Part shown: piece by piece, positions 8,266 to 16,502 of the stretch
Layout of the letters: the number at the start of each line of letters is the position of its first letter
Numbering within the stretch: the first letter of the stretch is position 1
DNA from: Candidatus Porisulfidus sp. TsSOB
GTDB lineage: Bacteria; Pseudomonadota; Gammaproteobacteria; Poriferisulfidales; Poriferisulfidaceae
Assembly: GCA_002631715.1 (NCBI GenBank)
Contig: MRSX01000003.1
Span: forward strand, 62,001-126,000
Reading direction: 5' to 3'
DNA: 64,000 nucleotides
The notes under the pieces: generated by a model
Seen by the model: the letters and a program-made list of their open reading frames with translations, nothing else
What the model was told of the DNA's origin: nothing
Databases searched by the model: none
Position numbers and translations under genes: made by a program

Positions 8266-8475
8266 TCAAGGTCGGGGATGCAGTCCATGCGGCTCGATCC
8301 AACCCATCCAGCCTGCCAATAGCAACAGCAAAAACAGGCCGATCGACAGGCCAATCCGCCAGGTCAGTGCCCGCACGGTGCGGTGAGTCGTACCTCGATC
8401 CCGTACCAGGAATACCAAGGCCGAAAACAGGCTTGCCAGGATCACCAGCAATAGAATGACCACCAGAAGCTTCAT
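8266..8475 (-). CDS. DUF2909 twin-transmembrane protein
   Basis: A 69-residue protein with two predicted membrane helices (LLVVILLLVILASLFSALVF and IGLSIGLFLLLLLAGWMGW) joined by a basic loop (RDRGTTHRTVRALTWR). This is the DUF2909 pattern, commonly found beside cytochrome oxidase operons. It lies on the opposite strand, nine bases after ctaE and 21 bases before the SURF1 gene, so cox read-through would run antisense across it. Function unknown; a role in oxidase assembly is suggested only by location. Confidence 0.75.
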   Translation of the reverse strand: MKLLVVILLLVILASLFSALVFLVRDRGTTHRTVRALTWRIGLSIGLFLLLLLAGWMGWIEPHGLHPRP

Positions 8476-8496
8476 CGTGGGTTCAACCTGATTCTC

Positions 8497-9219
8497 ATGC
8501 GTCGATTCCGCTCTTCGTTCCTGATCAGTTTCGCGACCATCGCGCTGACCGCCATTCTCCTCTCACTGGGATTCTGGCAGCTCGAACGAGCCGAACTCCG
8601 TCGTGCGCAAGACGAGTTGAAACAGGAGCGGGCGCAATTGTCCCCCGTTTATATCACATCCTTTCCCGGAGAATCCCTTGAAGAACTGGCCGACCGCCGG
8701 GTCCGTCTACGCGGGCAGTACCTGCCCTGGCAGTTCCTGCTCGATAACCAGATCCACGACAAGCAGCCCGGCTATCACGTACTGAGCCCCTTCGAACTGT
8801 CGACCTACGAGCAGGTTGTCCTGATCAACCGCGGCTGGGTTCCGGGAGAGGCGGATCGCTCCCGATTGCCTTCCGTTCCAGCCCCCACCGAATCCGAAGT
8901 CCAGCTCGAGGGAGTCGTCTACCTCCCCCAGCCCAACCCGTTTACCGACTCGGACCACCTGCTGGAAGGCCACGGCTGGCCACAGGTGATTCAGGGCATT
9001 GATTATCCCCGCCTCGCCGAGCGCCTGTCCGAGCTTTCGCTTGTTCCCGCCACGGTCCGGCTTGCCGAAAACCAGCCGCACGGCTATACGCGTGCCTGGC
9101 CAAGCCCCCCGATGAGCGCAGAGAAACATACGGCGTATGCGGTCCAATGGTTCGCTATGGCTGCAGCGGTGGTGATTTTGTTCCTTCTGTATTCCGTGCG
9201 ACCGATTTTCCGAGACTGA
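8497..9219 (+). CDS. SURF1 family oxidase assembly protein
   Basis: A 240-residue SURF1/Shy1 protein that helps insert heme a into subunit I. It has the two-helix topology: an N-terminal helix (FLISFATIALTAILLSLGFW, followed by QLERAELRRAQ) and a C-terminal helix (WFAMAAAVVILFLLYSVRP). The loop between has the family segments RVRLRGQYLPWQFLLDNQ, VLINRGWVPG and AYAVQWFAMA. It overlaps the next gene by TGATG. Confidence 0.93.
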   Translation: MRRFRSSFLISFATIALTAILLSLGFWQLERAELRRAQDELKQERAQLSPVYITSFPGESLEELADRRVRLRGQYLPWQFLLDNQIHDKQPGYHVLSPFELSTYEQVVLINRGWVPGEADRSRLPSVPAPTESEVQLEGVVYLPQPNPFTDSDHLLEGHGWPQVIQGIDYPRLAERLSELSLVPATVRLAENQPHGYTRAWPSPPMSAEKHTAYAVQWFAMAAAVVILFLLYSVRPIFRD

Positions 9220-9806
9220 TGTTTCATCTTGGTTCGCACCCGGAAGCCAGGCGCCTGCTGCGCTCACGCCTTTACCTGATCGGGCTGGTGCTGGCGTTTG
9301 CAGGTCCCTTAGTCGCCTCCGTCGTGCTGTACCACAATCCGCAATTGCGCGGGGATGTCGGTGGCGACAGCCACGGCTCCCTGATCTTGCCTCCCCAACC
9401 GCTCGGGCGCGACTTGTTCCGGCTTCCCGACCAACCCCCGCGCTGGACCCTGCTCTACCATGCCCGCGCCGCAACTTGCAGTCTCGACTGCGAAGCGACC
9501 CTATTCATGATGCGACAGATCCATCAATCCCTGGGCTCCAAACGCAACCGGGCACAGATTTTGATCTTGCTCGACCGTGCGGAACTGCAAACACCCTACG
9601 CAGAAGTACTGGGGCGCTTCAGGCCGGACCAGATCCAGGTGTCTCCCAAAAGTCCCGATATCGGCGCGCTGGACGACCAGCCCGGCGATGCTCTCTTCAT
9701 CGTCGATCCTTTGGGGAACTTGCTGATGCATTACGACGGCCGGTCCACCTCCCGGGGGATCCTGCGCGACTTGAAACGTCTCCTGACTGCCTCCCGGATC
9801 GGCTGA
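9219..9806 (+). CDS. SCO-like thioredoxin-fold oxidase assembly protein
   Basis: A 195-residue protein with one N-terminal membrane anchor (LYLIGLVLAFAGPLVASVVLY) and a periplasmic thioredoxin-like domain. CSLDC has the Cys-x3-Cys spacing of the copper-binding site of SCO/SenC proteins, and FIVDPLGNLLMHYD resembles their C-terminal part. It occupies the slot between SURF1 and ctaA where Pseudomonas and relatives have an uncharacterised SCO-like gene. A role in CuA maturation or thiol reduction is inferred. ATG 9219 overlaps the SURF1 stop. Confidence 0.7.
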   Translation: MFHLGSHPEARRLLRSRLYLIGLVLAFAGPLVASVVLYHNPQLRGDVGGDSHGSLILPPQPLGRDLFRLPDQPPRWTLLYHARAATCSLDCEATLFMMRQIHQSLGSKRNRAQILILLDRAELQTPYAEVLGRFRPDQIQVSPKSPDIGALDDQPGDALFIVDPLGNLLMHYDGRSTSRGILRDLKRLLTASRIG

Positions 9807-9812
9807 CTCCAG

Positions 9813-10814
9813 ATGTTGTTCCGCCGTCTTCTGTCGCTGACCGTGGCACTGACATTCCTGGTGGTCGTGATCGGCGCCTTCGTGAGGCTAACCGATGCCG
9901 GGCTCGGCTGCCCGGACTGGCCGGGATGCTACGGGCACCTGACTTCTCTACCGGAAACCGAACAGGAAATCGCGGCCGCACAGGCGCAGGATCCGCGCGG
10001 GGCGTACGATGCCGGAAAAGCTTTTCGTGAAATGCTGCACCGGTACTTGGCCGGTGCACTCGGCCTGCTGATCCTAGGCTTGGCCGTACTGTGCCGAACC
10101 CGGCTGGGCAGCGCACGCCTTGCACGCGGCACGATGGCGCTGCTCACATTGGTGGTACTGCAAGCCCTGCTCGGCATGTGGACCGTCACCCTGCAGTTGA
10201 AACCCCTGATCGTCACCCTGCACCTGCTGGGCGGCTTCGCCACCTTGGGCCTGATCTGGTGGCTGCTGCTGCGCTACCACGGCTGGCCTCGCCCGACGGC
10301 TTCGGATCCGCCGCGTTCTCTGCGCTACCTGTACGCCGCCGCTTTGGCAGGGCTTGTCGTGCAGATCACCCTGGGCGGATGGACCAGTACCAACTACGCC
10401 GCCTTGGCCTGCCCCGACTTCCCCACTTGCCGGGAACAGTGGTGGCCTTCCGGCATGGATTTCTCCGAGGCTTTCGTCCTGTGGCGGGGGCTGGGCATCG
10501 ACTATGAGTACGGGGTTCTGGACAGCCCGGCGCGCACTGCCATCCATGTCGCCCATCGAATCGGCGCCGTCGTGGCTTCCGCCCTGATCCTGGCTTTAGC
10601 GGCTGCATCCATTCGGAGCGGACTCGGTGCATGGCGCGTAAGCGGCTGGGTTCTGATCGCGCTGCTGGCCATCCAAGTTTCTCTCGGCATCGGCAATATC
10701 GTCCTGCAACTTCCCCTCGCCGTCGCCGTCGCGCACAATGCTTTCGCGGCAATCCTGCTGCTGGCGATCCTCACCCAAGGGAGACTCCTGCTCAACCGCG
10801 GAGCCAGCCCGTGA
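9813..10814 (+). CDS. ctaA: Heme A synthase (COX15/CtaA family)
   Basis: A 333-residue polytopic protein that oxidises the C8 methyl of heme O to the formyl group of heme A. Typical segments: GAFVRLTDAGLGCPDWPGCYG near residues 22-42, the conserved histidine helix EMLHRYLAGALGLLI, GGWTSTNYAALACPDFPTC, and the second histidine pair in AIHVAHRIGAVV and AVAHNAFAAILL. It overlaps ctaB by GTGA, so the two heme A biosynthesis enzymes are translationally coupled. Confidence 0.94.
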   Translation: MLFRRLLSLTVALTFLVVVIGAFVRLTDAGLGCPDWPGCYGHLTSLPETEQEIAAAQAQDPRGAYDAGKAFREMLHRYLAGALGLLILGLAVLCRTRLGSARLARGTMALLTLVVLQALLGMWTVTLQLKPLIVTLHLLGGFATLGLIWWLLLRYHGWPRPTASDPPRSLRYLYAAALAGLVVQITLGGWTSTNYAALACPDFPTCREQWWPSGMDFSEAFVLWRGLGIDYEYGVLDSPARTAIHVAHRIGAVVASALILALAAASIRSGLGAWRVSGWVLIALLAIQVSLGIGNIVLQLPLAVAVAHNAFAAILLLAILTQGRLLLNRGASP

Positions 10815-11695
10815 ACCCGACTTCCTCCTGGCGCGATTACTGGGAGGTCACCAAGCCGCGCGTAGTCGCGCTGATGACGTTCACCGCACTGATCGGCATG
10901 GTCCTGGCCGATCCCCTGATGCAAGTGCCCATGAAAATGCTGTACGGCGCGATTGGCATCACCCTCATGGCTGCCGCAGCCGCGGCCATCAACCAGATCG
11001 CCGACCGGCATGTGGATGCCCAAATGGATCGCACGCAGGCCCGACCCCTACCGCGCGGCTCGTTGCGCACGCCTCAAGTACTCGGATTTGCATTCCTACT
11101 CGGCATGGGCGGGTTCCTGCTGCTGTACTTTTGGGTCAACGGATTGACAGCCTGGCTGACGCTCGGATCCCTGATTGGTTATGCGCTGGTCTATACCCTC
11201 TACCTCAAGCGCGCGACGCCCCAGAACATCGTCATCGGCGGGGCTGCCGGCGCCACGCCCCCCCTGCTCGGCTGGGCCGCGGTCACCGGCCATATCGAAG
11301 CAGGGGCTCTGGCCCTGTTCCTGATCATCTTCGTGTGGACACCCCCGCATTTCTGGGCACTGGCCCTGCACCGCAAAGAGGACTACGCGAAAGCCGATAT
11401 TCCAATGCTGCCGGTAACGCATGGCGACAGCTACACTCGATTACAGATCACGCTGTACACCGTATTGCTGGCTGCCACAAGCATGCTGCCGTTCGTCATC
11501 CAACTTTCCGGCCAGATCTACCTGGCCGGTGCATTGATCCTGAACGGGATTTTCCTGGCCTACGCGATACGGATGCAGAAGGAAGCCAGCAACCGCCTCG
11601 CCATGCCGACCTTTACCTATTCGATTATCTACCTGATGGGACTGTTCACGCTCTTGCTTCTGGACCGGTACTTGCGATTGTTCCAGATGTTCTGA
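10811..11695 (+). CDS. ctaB: Protoheme IX farnesyltransferase (heme O synthase)
   Basis: A 294-residue UbiA-superfamily membrane prenyltransferase that adds farnesyl to heme B, making heme O for CtaA. The Asp-rich substrate motif is NQIADRHVDAQMDRTQARPLP near residues 61-81, followed by the family segments YLKRATPQNIVIGGAAGATPP and TPPHFWALALHRKEDYAKA. The GTG at 10811 overlaps the ctaA stop and places the start just before WRDYWEVTKPR, as expected. Last gene of the cox operon. Confidence 0.95.
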   Translation: MNPTSSWRDYWEVTKPRVVALMTFTALIGMVLADPLMQVPMKMLYGAIGITLMAAAAAAINQIADRHVDAQMDRTQARPLPRGSLRTPQVLGFAFLLGMGGFLLLYFWVNGLTAWLTLGSLIGYALVYTLYLKRATPQNIVIGGAAGATPPLLGWAAVTGHIEAGALALFLIIFVWTPPHFWALALHRKEDYAKADIPMLPVTHGDSYTRLQITLYTVLLAATSMLPFVIQLSGQIYLAGALILNGIFLAYAIRMQKEASNRLAMPTFTYSIIYLMGLFTLLLLDRYLRLFQMF

Positions 11696-11759
11696 CGGCG
11701 GCCCCAAACCAGCCCCTAGAAACTAGAGTTCTTCGTGTAAAAAAACAACAACGCGCCAG

Positions 11760-11788
11760 TTTACGCAAACCAACCATTCTGTAATAAT
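11760..11788 (+). promoter_or_regulatory. Promoter upstream of the haloperoxidase-like gene
   Basis: TTTACG (11760-11765) and an extended -10, TG-T-AATAAT (11780-11788), are separated by 17 bases, giving 4/6 and 5/6 matches to sigma-70 hexamers. It lies 45 bases before the start at 11833 and separates this gene pair from the cox operon. Confidence 0.45.
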
Positions 11789-11832
11789 TCGCGCCGCCCA
11801 GGACAGGTTCAGAGGGAACCTCCTTCTCAGGG

Positions 11833-13245
11833 ATGAGAAGTCATAGCCCAGATTTTTCAACGGGTCAATTCGATCCGACTAAGAGACAGTTTCTCGCAGG
11901 AGCGGCGGCCGCGTCCACGCTCTCGGCAATTGGCTGCGCCAACCCGTATGGGCACGAGGCGTCCTACCTCACCCAAGTCCTGCAGCCCCAACACCAAAAC
12001 ACCGTTTTTCATTGGGCGGATATCGCCCTGCAGCAAGTCCGGAACCAGCGGGTACTAACCCCTCGGGCCGCCTACAACTACGGCCTGACCATGGCCACCG
12101 GATTTCTTGCCGCAAACGGGATTGAGCAGGCTTACGGCGAACCTTTCGATATCGGCGAGGGCCCCCGGGGCGCAGACCCGGAAGTCGCTTATGGCGTGGC
12201 GTTCGCCACCGCGGCCGAGGAGGCGTTTCAGCAATCTTTCTTTTTTGAACGTGCCGCATTCCTAAGCCGCTTCCCAGACAGCGAAGCCAAATCGCTCGGT
12301 GTGGAATGGGGGCGCGCGGTTGGCCTGAAAGTGCTTCAGATGCGCACCGACGACGGCTCCGAACCCAGCGAGGTTAACTACTACTTCGACGACTACCCGC
12401 GGCGCACGGACGTGTTGCGCTGGCGCCCCACGGCTCCGTTCTACAGCGCCAGCCCAGGACCAGCATTCTCCTCGTTCGACCGCGGCCTGTTCCCGGGCCA
12501 TGGCCGCATCAAGCCGTGGACCATGAAAGGCTGCTCGCAATTCCGCAGCGCCGATTTCTACGACCCGGCAAGCCCGGAATTCGCTGAAGTATTCGATTTC
12601 ATCCGCCGAATCGGCGGGGAAGACAGCACTTTGCGGACCGCCGACCAAACTGAGATTGCCCTGTTCTGGGAGGACGGACCCTGGGGCATCACGCCACCGG
12701 GACATTTCATTTATATCGCCGTACAGTTGCTGCAGGAGCGGGAACTCAGCTTCATCGAACTCGCCCGCGCCTTTGCCCTGATCGGCATGACGCAATGCGA
12801 TTCCTCAATCTGCGCATGGGACACCAAATACCACTATGACATCCTTCGTCCGGAAAGCGCAATCCGCTCGCGGGCACTGAAATTTGGCAACCCGGACCCG
12901 AGAGTGGTCCTCCAGCCTGACTGGCGCAGCTACATCCCGACTCCGGAATTCCCCTCCTACACTTCGGGCCATAGCACTTTTGGCGCCGCCGCCGCCGAAA
13001 TGATCGCCTTGATCTACGGACGCGACGATATCGCTTTCTCCGGCCGATCACCCGACGAGGTGATCTGGCCGCAACTGAGGGGCGTCACCCGCCACTGGAC
13101 CAGCCTGAGCCAGATAGCCGAAGAAAACGGGCTCAGCCGAATCTATGGAGGCGTTCACTGGAAAATCGACGACAGCGCAGCCATGGACGCTGGCCGCGCC
13201 CTTGCCCGACAAGCATTCCACTCGACCTTCCCCAAAAAGACCTAA
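11833..13245 (+). CDS. Vanadium-dependent haloperoxidase / PAP2-superfamily secreted protein
   Basis: A 470-residue protein. The N-terminus carries TKRQFLAGAAAASTLSAIGCA, which looks like a Tat or lipoprotein export signal. The C-terminal half has the vanadate/phosphate pocket of haloperoxidases and acid phosphatases: KYHYDILRPESAIR (Lys and Arg), PSYTSGHSTFGAAAAEM (Ser-Gly-His) and RIYGGVHWKIDDSAAMDAGR (Arg and catalytic His). Length and motif order fit the vanadium haloperoxidase family better than short PAP2 phosphatases. Whether it oxidises halides or removes phosphate cannot be told from sequence. The next gene, a barrel protein, starts two bases after its stop. Confidence 0.8.
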   Translation: MRSHSPDFSTGQFDPTKRQFLAGAAAASTLSAIGCANPYGHEASYLTQVLQPQHQNTVFHWADIALQQVRNQRVLTPRAAYNYGLTMATGFLAANGIEQAYGEPFDIGEGPRGADPEVAYGVAFATAAEEAFQQSFFFERAAFLSRFPDSEAKSLGVEWGRAVGLKVLQMRTDDGSEPSEVNYYFDDYPRRTDVLRWRPTAPFYSASPGPAFSSFDRGLFPGHGRIKPWTMKGCSQFRSADFYDPASPEFAEVFDFIRRIGGEDSTLRTADQTEIALFWEDGPWGITPPGHFIYIAVQLLQERELSFIELARAFALIGMTQCDSSICAWDTKYHYDILRPESAIRSRALKFGNPDPRVVLQPDWRSYIPTPEFPSYTSGHSTFGAAAAEMIALIYGRDDIAFSGRSPDEVIWPQLRGVTRHWTSLSQIAEENGLSRIYGGVHWKIDDSAAMDAGRALARQAFHSTFPKKT

Positions 13246-13247
13246 GC

Positions 13248-14288
13248 ATGGCAGCCGGAAGAAAACTTCCGCAAGTTTTATCACTTGCGGCGATCCTCAT
13301 AACTGGCCTTTTCGGTACGATTTCTCCCGTCCTGGCGCAGGACGTCTCCCTCAACTACGAGAGCCTGTCCTCGCTTGAGGAGCCCCTCGCGGTCGAGGTT
13401 GGTGACGTCACGCTGGTACTCACCGGGCTTCTGGATGCGCCCGTGAATTTCGATCTGGAGGGGGATCAGGCGACTGACGCGGATTTCATTGGCAATGTCC
13501 AGTTCAGTGCCCGGACGCAGTTGCCTAACCGCTGGAGGATCGCCCTGACGTATTTCGGGCAGTACGTCTCCGACCGGGCCTTCGTATCCGGACCCGACAA
13601 CCAGTACACGGACAACATCGCGTTTTCGGTCGGCAGTTACTGGGGCACCGTATTGGTCGGAAATATCTCGGGAGTCGTGCGCGAACAGACGCGCCGCCTG
13701 CGCGGCGCCGGCAACGCAATGCTGGCTTTCGATAACGTCCTTGGCGGACTGGAAGATGACGGCGGCGGTTATTTCGTCCGGTTCGGGCCGTGGGTGTTCA
13801 GCGGCATGATGGACGAGGACGAGAACTTCGATTTCGGAGCCATGTATCAGCGCCCGACCGGCACCCGGGACTACCGCCTGACCGCACGTTTCACCGACAG
13901 CGAGCATGTCTCCGCCGACGGCACTCAAAAGTTCAGCACCACGGCCCTCAGCGGAGTCGGCGAAATGATTTACGGCAGCACAATGTGGGATATCGGTGCG
14001 GGCTACGAATACCTCGACTCGGACAACCTGAATGTGCAGCGATGGTACGTTTCGACCGGCATGCGCACGAAGACCGGCGTTTTGACCTTTTCAATCGAAG
14101 GACATTACGGCCAGATCGAAAGCGGGCACGAAGCCTCGGCTGCGCTCGGCATCCAGTACGACTTGGCGCGGGGACTATCGGCGAACCTTGGCCTCAACTA
14201 CGCGGAATCCCGCGTGACCCGCAGCGACACAAGGATCACGAACACCAAGGCCAAGCAGGCGAGTTTTTCGCTCCGGTACAGCTTCTAG
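13248..14288 (+). CDS. Outer-membrane beta-barrel (porin-like) protein
   Basis: A 346-residue protein with a signal peptide (MAAGRKLPQVLSLAAILITG, cleaved after SPVLAQ at about residue 31). Alternating amphipathic strands follow to the end, closing with QASFSLRYSF, whose terminal phenylalanine is the usual outer-membrane assembly signal. The middle (VLGGLEDDGGGYFVRFGPW, DYRLTARFTDSEHV, WDIGAGYEYLDSDN) resembles Gram-negative porins. It starts two bases after the haloperoxidase-like gene, so the two are probably one transcript. Substrate unknown. Confidence 0.75.
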   Translation: MAAGRKLPQVLSLAAILITGLFGTISPVLAQDVSLNYESLSSLEEPLAVEVGDVTLVLTGLLDAPVNFDLEGDQATDADFIGNVQFSARTQLPNRWRIALTYFGQYVSDRAFVSGPDNQYTDNIAFSVGSYWGTVLVGNISGVVREQTRRLRGAGNAMLAFDNVLGGLEDDGGGYFVRFGPWVFSGMMDEDENFDFGAMYQRPTGTRDYRLTARFTDSEHVSADGTQKFSTTALSGVGEMIYGSTMWDIGAGYEYLDSDNLNVQRWYVSTGMRTKTGVLTFSIEGHYGQIESGHEASAALGIQYDLARGLSANLGLNYAESRVTRSDTRITNTKAKQASFSLRYSF

Positions 14289-14358
14289 CAGCCGCACCGC
14301 TCTTCCACGTCGGCTTCTCCCACCCCCCTATTTCCACCGGGGAACCCTTGCTTGTTGT

Positions 14359-14388
14359 TTGCGCTCGAACAGAGTAGTTCCATATAAT
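14359..14388 (+). promoter_or_regulatory. Promoter upstream of def
   Basis: A perfect TATAAT (14383-14388) lies 18 bases after TTGCGC (14359-14364). The predicted start of transcription falls about 18 bases before the def ATG. Confidence 0.5.
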
Positions 14389-14412
14389 GATTGGTCAGGA
14401 GTACGCTGAAAC

Positions 14413-14958
14413 ATGGCAAAACTTGAAGTCCTCCATTTCCCGGACCCGCGCCTGCGCACGGTAGCCGAGCCTGTTGCGGAGGTGACGGACGAAACCCGGG
14501 AAATCGTCTCTGACATGCTGGAGACCATGTACGACGAATTCGGGATCGGCTTGGCGGCCGTGCAGGTCAACATTCCTCAGCGTATCGTGGTGATCGACCT
14601 GAGCGAGGATGGCAGCGAGCCAATGTGTTTGATTAACCCGGAGATTCTTGAAGCCGAAGGCACCGAAGAAATGGAAGAGGGCTGCCTGTCGGTCCCGGAG
14701 TTCCGGGCACTGGTGCAACGTGCCGAGAGAATCCGCTGCCGCGCCCTGAACGCGAACGGCGAAGAATTCGAGATCGAAACCGACGGCTTGCTTGCCGTCT
14801 GCATCCAGCATGAAATCGACCATTTGAACGGAAAACTGTTCGTCGATTACCTCTCGCCGCTCAAGCGCGAACGCGTCGCCGAAAAGTTACGCAAAATGGC
14901 ACGCGCCGGAGAGATTCCGAAACGGACCCGGCGGCCGGAGTCCTACGTTCACGCCTGA
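14413..14958 (+). CDS. def: Peptide deformylase
   Basis: A 181-residue metallo-hydrolase that removes the formyl group from nascent N-terminal Met. All three family motifs are present: GIGLAAVQV (motif 1, with V where most have P), EGCLSVP (motif 2, metal-binding Cys) and [11 protein letters not shown] (motif 3, HExxH). It is followed by fmt, the matching formylating enzyme, as in many bacteria. At 181 residues it is somewhat longer than E. coli Def because of a basic C-terminal tail ([12 protein letters not shown]). Confidence 0.96.
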   Translation: MAKLEVLHFPDPRLRTVAEPVAEVTDETREIVSDMLETMYDEFGIGLAAVQVNIPQRIVVIDLSEDGSEPMCLINPEILEAEGTEEMEEGCLSVPEFRALVQRAERIRCRALNANGEEFEIETDGLLAVCIQHEIDHLNGKLFVDYLSPLKRERVAEKLRKMARAGEIPKRTRRPESYVHA

Positions 14959-14977
14959 TTCCCCTGCCGCAGCGCCC

Positions 14978-15901
14978 CTGCGGCTGATTTTCGCCGGCAG
15001 CGGGTCTTTCGCCGCCGTCGCACTTGAACGCCTGCAAGCCAGCGACCACACTCTCTGCGCGGTACTGTCGCAACCGGACCGGCCAGCGGGCCGACGCCTG
15101 CAGTTGCGCCCCACTCCCGTCTCGGAAATCGCCTTGGCTTCGCACCTGCCGCTGCTGCGGCCGGACTCATTGGACCCTTCGGTACGCGACGAACTGACGT
15201 CGCACCATGCCGATGCCTTGGTGGTGGCGGATTTCGGACGACTGATCCCCGAGTCTTGGCTTTCCCTTTGTCCAGGCGGAAGTCTGAACATCCATGCGTC
15301 ACTGCTGCCCCGATGGCGTGGAGCGGCTCCGATTGCACGCGCGATCGAAGCCGGTGATTCCGATAGCGGCTGTACGCTCATGCTCATGGACGCGGGTCTG
15401 GATACCGGTGACATCCTAGCTCAAGAATCTTTCTCTTTCGCCCCCGACGAAACCGCAGCTTCGGCCCAGGACCGGCTGGCCCCGTTGGGTGCCAACCTGC
15501 TGCTGAGGTATTTGTCCGATTTCGATCCAAAACACCCATCACGACAGCCACAGGACGAGACACGGGCCTGTTACGCACCGGCGCTGCACAAGGACGAATC
15601 CCCCATTGACTGGCGCGACCCGGCCGATCGGGTCGCCGCCAAGATCCGCGCCTTCAATCCCCGCCCAGTTGCCACCACGCGATGCGGTGACGAAACTCTG
15701 CGTCTGTGGCAAGCCCAGGCACATGCAATACAAACCGACGAACCGGCAGGCAAGGTGTTGCGTTGCGATCGCACCGGCCTATGGGTTGCATGTGGTGAGG
15801 GGCAAGTGCAGGTCACCGAACTGCAGCGAGCGGGAAGCCGGCGAATGTCCGCGCAGGACTTCTGCAATGCCCGTTCCTTGACCGGTTTGCAACTTGCGTG
15901 A
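14978..15901 (+). CDS. fmt: Methionyl-tRNA formyltransferase, start codon uncertain
   Basis: Formylates initiator Met-tRNA using 10-formyl-tetrahydrofolate. The catalytic region is intact: NIHASLLPRWRGAAPI with the Asn and His of the active site and MDAGLDTGDIL with the Asp. Homology to the N-terminal Rossmann domain (RLIFAGSGSFAAVALERL) begins right after def, but this frame has no ATG, GTG or TTG until TTG 15104, which would delete about 42 essential residues. I used CTG 14978, which gives 307 residues, the normal length. ACG 14951, ten bases after a GGAG, is the other candidate. A sequencing error is also possible. Confidence 0.85.
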   Translation: MRLIFAGSGSFAAVALERLQASDHTLCAVLSQPDRPAGRRLQLRPTPVSEIALASHLPLLRPDSLDPSVRDELTSHHADALVVADFGRLIPESWLSLCPGGSLNIHASLLPRWRGAAPIARAIEAGDSDSGCTLMLMDAGLDTGDILAQESFSFAPDETAASAQDRLAPLGANLLLRYLSDFDPKHPSRQPQDETRACYAPALHKDESPIDWRDPADRVAAKIRAFNPRPVATTRCGDETLRLWQAQAHAIQTDEPAGKVLRCDRTGLWVACGEGQVQVTELQRAGSRRMSAQDFCNARSLTGLQLA

Positions 15902-15950
15902 CGGAATCCCAGAGTTAAACTACTGGGGTTTGGATCACGGGAAGTCCTCT

Positions 15951-16502
15951 ATGCGTGCATTTTGGCTTTCACTGCCGTTCCTCGGCATGTTGCTGGGCAT
16001 CAGCCCGGCCCATGCGGAACTGACTTTGGCCTCTGTCAAGAGCCATCAGGCCGCGCAGACCGTGCTGCTGGACCTCGAGGTGAAAATTGATGATGCCGAT
16101 TCTGAAATCTCACGCGCGCTTTTGCGGGGTGAAGTCTGGCTGGAGATCGAAATCACTCTGATGCAAAAACGTCGCCTGTTCGGTCACCAGCCGGTCGGCC
16201 GCCTCCACCTCCTTCAGCGCCTCTCATACGATCCTTTGCACAACGTCTACCAAGTCACCCGCGTCAATCAGCAGGAGCAACAGACATTCACGAATCTGGC
16301 CGACGCCCTGGCCCGGCTTCGGGTGCTGAATGCCATCCCGGTCACGCGTCTTGACTGGCTGCTGCCAGAGCGTGAACAGTATCAAGGCGAAGTGCGTGCA
16401 CGCCTTTACGCCAACCCGATGCCGATGGCACCTTCAGTCGGGTCGGCACGAAGCGAGCCCCTGGACTGGCAAAGCGGAATGGTTCCATGGCTCCTGCCCT
16501 GA
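15951..16502 (+). CDS. DUF4390 exported protein upstream of ntrY
   Basis: A 183-residue protein with a signal peptide (MRAFWLSLPFLGMLLGISPAHA) and an otherwise soluble body. DUF4390 genes commonly stand directly before ntrY in gammaproteobacteria, and this one overlaps ntrY by 16 bases (16487-16502). The likely site is the periplasm, possibly linked to the NtrY sensor domain; no function is established. ATG 15951 is preferred because it starts the signal peptide. The usual rsmB gene between fmt and this gene is absent. Confidence 0.75.
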   Translation: MRAFWLSLPFLGMLLGISPAHAELTLASVKSHQAAQTVLLDLEVKIDDADSEISRALLRGEVWLEIEITLMQKRRLFGHQPVGRLHLLQRLSYDPLHNVYQVTRVNQQEQQTFTNLADALARLRVLNAIPVTRLDWLLPEREQYQGEVRARLYANPMPMAPSVGSARSEPLDWQSGMVPWLLP

